Below are positions 63,259 to 64,000 of a stretch of 64,000 nt of DNA, piece by piece. The DNA is taken from the NCBI GenBank assembly GCA_034766995.1, contig CM068316.1:26702606-26766605 (forward strand), written 5' to 3'. Within the stretch, counting starts at the first letter, position 1. Each line of letters begins with the position of its first letter. Source of the stretch: Acanthacorydalis orientalis. Its lineage: Eukaryota > Arthropoda > Insecta > Megaloptera > Corydalidae. The translations under genes and the position numbers were made by a program. The notes beneath the pieces were generated by a model. It was given only the letters and a program-made list of their open reading frames with translations, did no database searches and was not told the DNA's origin.

Positions 63259-64000
63259 TTTGATAAAAGGATAATATAATTTTTTTTCGAAAAGTGTTTA
63301 AGATGGAGAAAAAGAACCATACCTTATAATTTAGAGAATTAAAAATGACATATTGACTGACTTGGAAAGATAATGAATGTCTTTAGTTTTTTAAGTACAG
63401 CATATTTTTTTTTATTTTGAAATTGTCAGGCGTGTTTTTGAGACAGTTCGTGGAATATACTCGACGAATTATTTTTTTTATGTGGAGGTACTTTATTGAA
63501 AATTCGATTGTTTCTGAGACATCAAAACAAATTCTACTAACATTTTTATTCCAATTCCTTGGTAGTCACTGATGGTGGAGAATTAAAAGTCAATGATGAC
63601 TTGTTATAACTAGTAGAATTTTTCTAATTATATTATTCTTTTTCTAATTGAAATTTATGTAAAAATGATGGACTAAAATAAAAATCTGGTCATAGATGTA
63701 TTAGATGTAATTTCAGAAATTTTTATTATTATTTGTTCAAAGTAATCTTGTGATTCATTTGCGTTGAGAATTTAGCATTGATGTTTATAAGGAATGCAAA
63801 TTAATGTTAAAATATTATACATAGTGGCGCAGGAGGAATTAAAACATAAATATTTTTTGTTTTATAATATTTTCATCTTTTTTTATTTCCTAAAATGTAC
63901 TATAAGGATGGGAAATTTTTCATGATTACACATGAAAAATGACATCATACAAGTGATACGCATTTTTGGTTTCAAAAACTCGAGCTCTTTCTAAGGCATT
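63195..64000. other. (TA)n array and AT-rich end of window
   Basis: (TA)n lies at about 63197-63255; the remainder is AT-rich without recognised genes. If the start at 61261 is real, this would be part of its intron. Confidence 0.5.

Overview
The window looks like nuclear DNA of an arthropod, most likely an insect. The background is extremely AT-rich and very long (TA)n microsatellites recur throughout. Most recognisable sequence is transposon: at least seven mariner terminal-repeat families, two piggyBac-like elements, hAT-type relics, an RTE-like LINE and a solo LTR. Intron-containing host coding sequence is present with canonical GT..AG junctions. I cannot name the species. A hymenopteran or another small AT-rich insect genome would fit, but that is inference.

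The one host gene identified with confidence is on the minus strand at the left edge (190..3510). It is the 5' part of a phosphatidylinositol 5-phosphate 4-kinase gene: four spliced exons encode about 160 N-terminal residues, and the rest lies beyond base 1. The gene does not appear as one long open frame because its exons are short. A second probable gene start is at the right (60760..61280): a relatively GC-rich 5' region, an ATG and a consensus splice donor. Between them are several short GC-richer open segments behind good splice acceptors (16788, 25793, 26458-, 24023-, 39858, 42512, 53757). They look like isolated exons of genes I cannot name, and each is low-confidence.

Transposons fill much of the rest. 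7555-9540: a mariner relic, an inverted duplication of an unknown coding sequence, and a 159-bp hAT MITE. 10975-12480: a tandem array built from a mariner end plus (TA)n. 14586-15517, 18396-19330 and 33439-34352: three deleted mariners of one family, the second sitting inside a piggyBac-like element (17237-19479). 21083-23618: a mariner carrying a solo LTR and a TTAA-flanked MITE. 29937-32308: two more mariners, one a nearly intact 1286-bp mauritiana-type element. 34676-35943: a dead cecropia-type (Hsmar1-like) mariner. 37480-38500: a six-copy satellite with hypervariable (TA)n spacers. 42916-44204, 47236-48441, 49064-49892, 50550-51102, 51969-53300 and 59317-59832: further mariner and piggyBac material. 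55320-56807: an RTE-like LINE. 57497-58232: a hAT relic. 62636-63194: a 559-bp MITE with subterminal repeats.

No transposase here is intact, so the mobile elements are relics or non-autonomous copies. No bacterial genes, CRISPR arrays, rRNA or convincing tRNA genes were seen. The organising theme is the interplay of TA-targeting transposons with TA microsatellites around a sparse set of short host exons.
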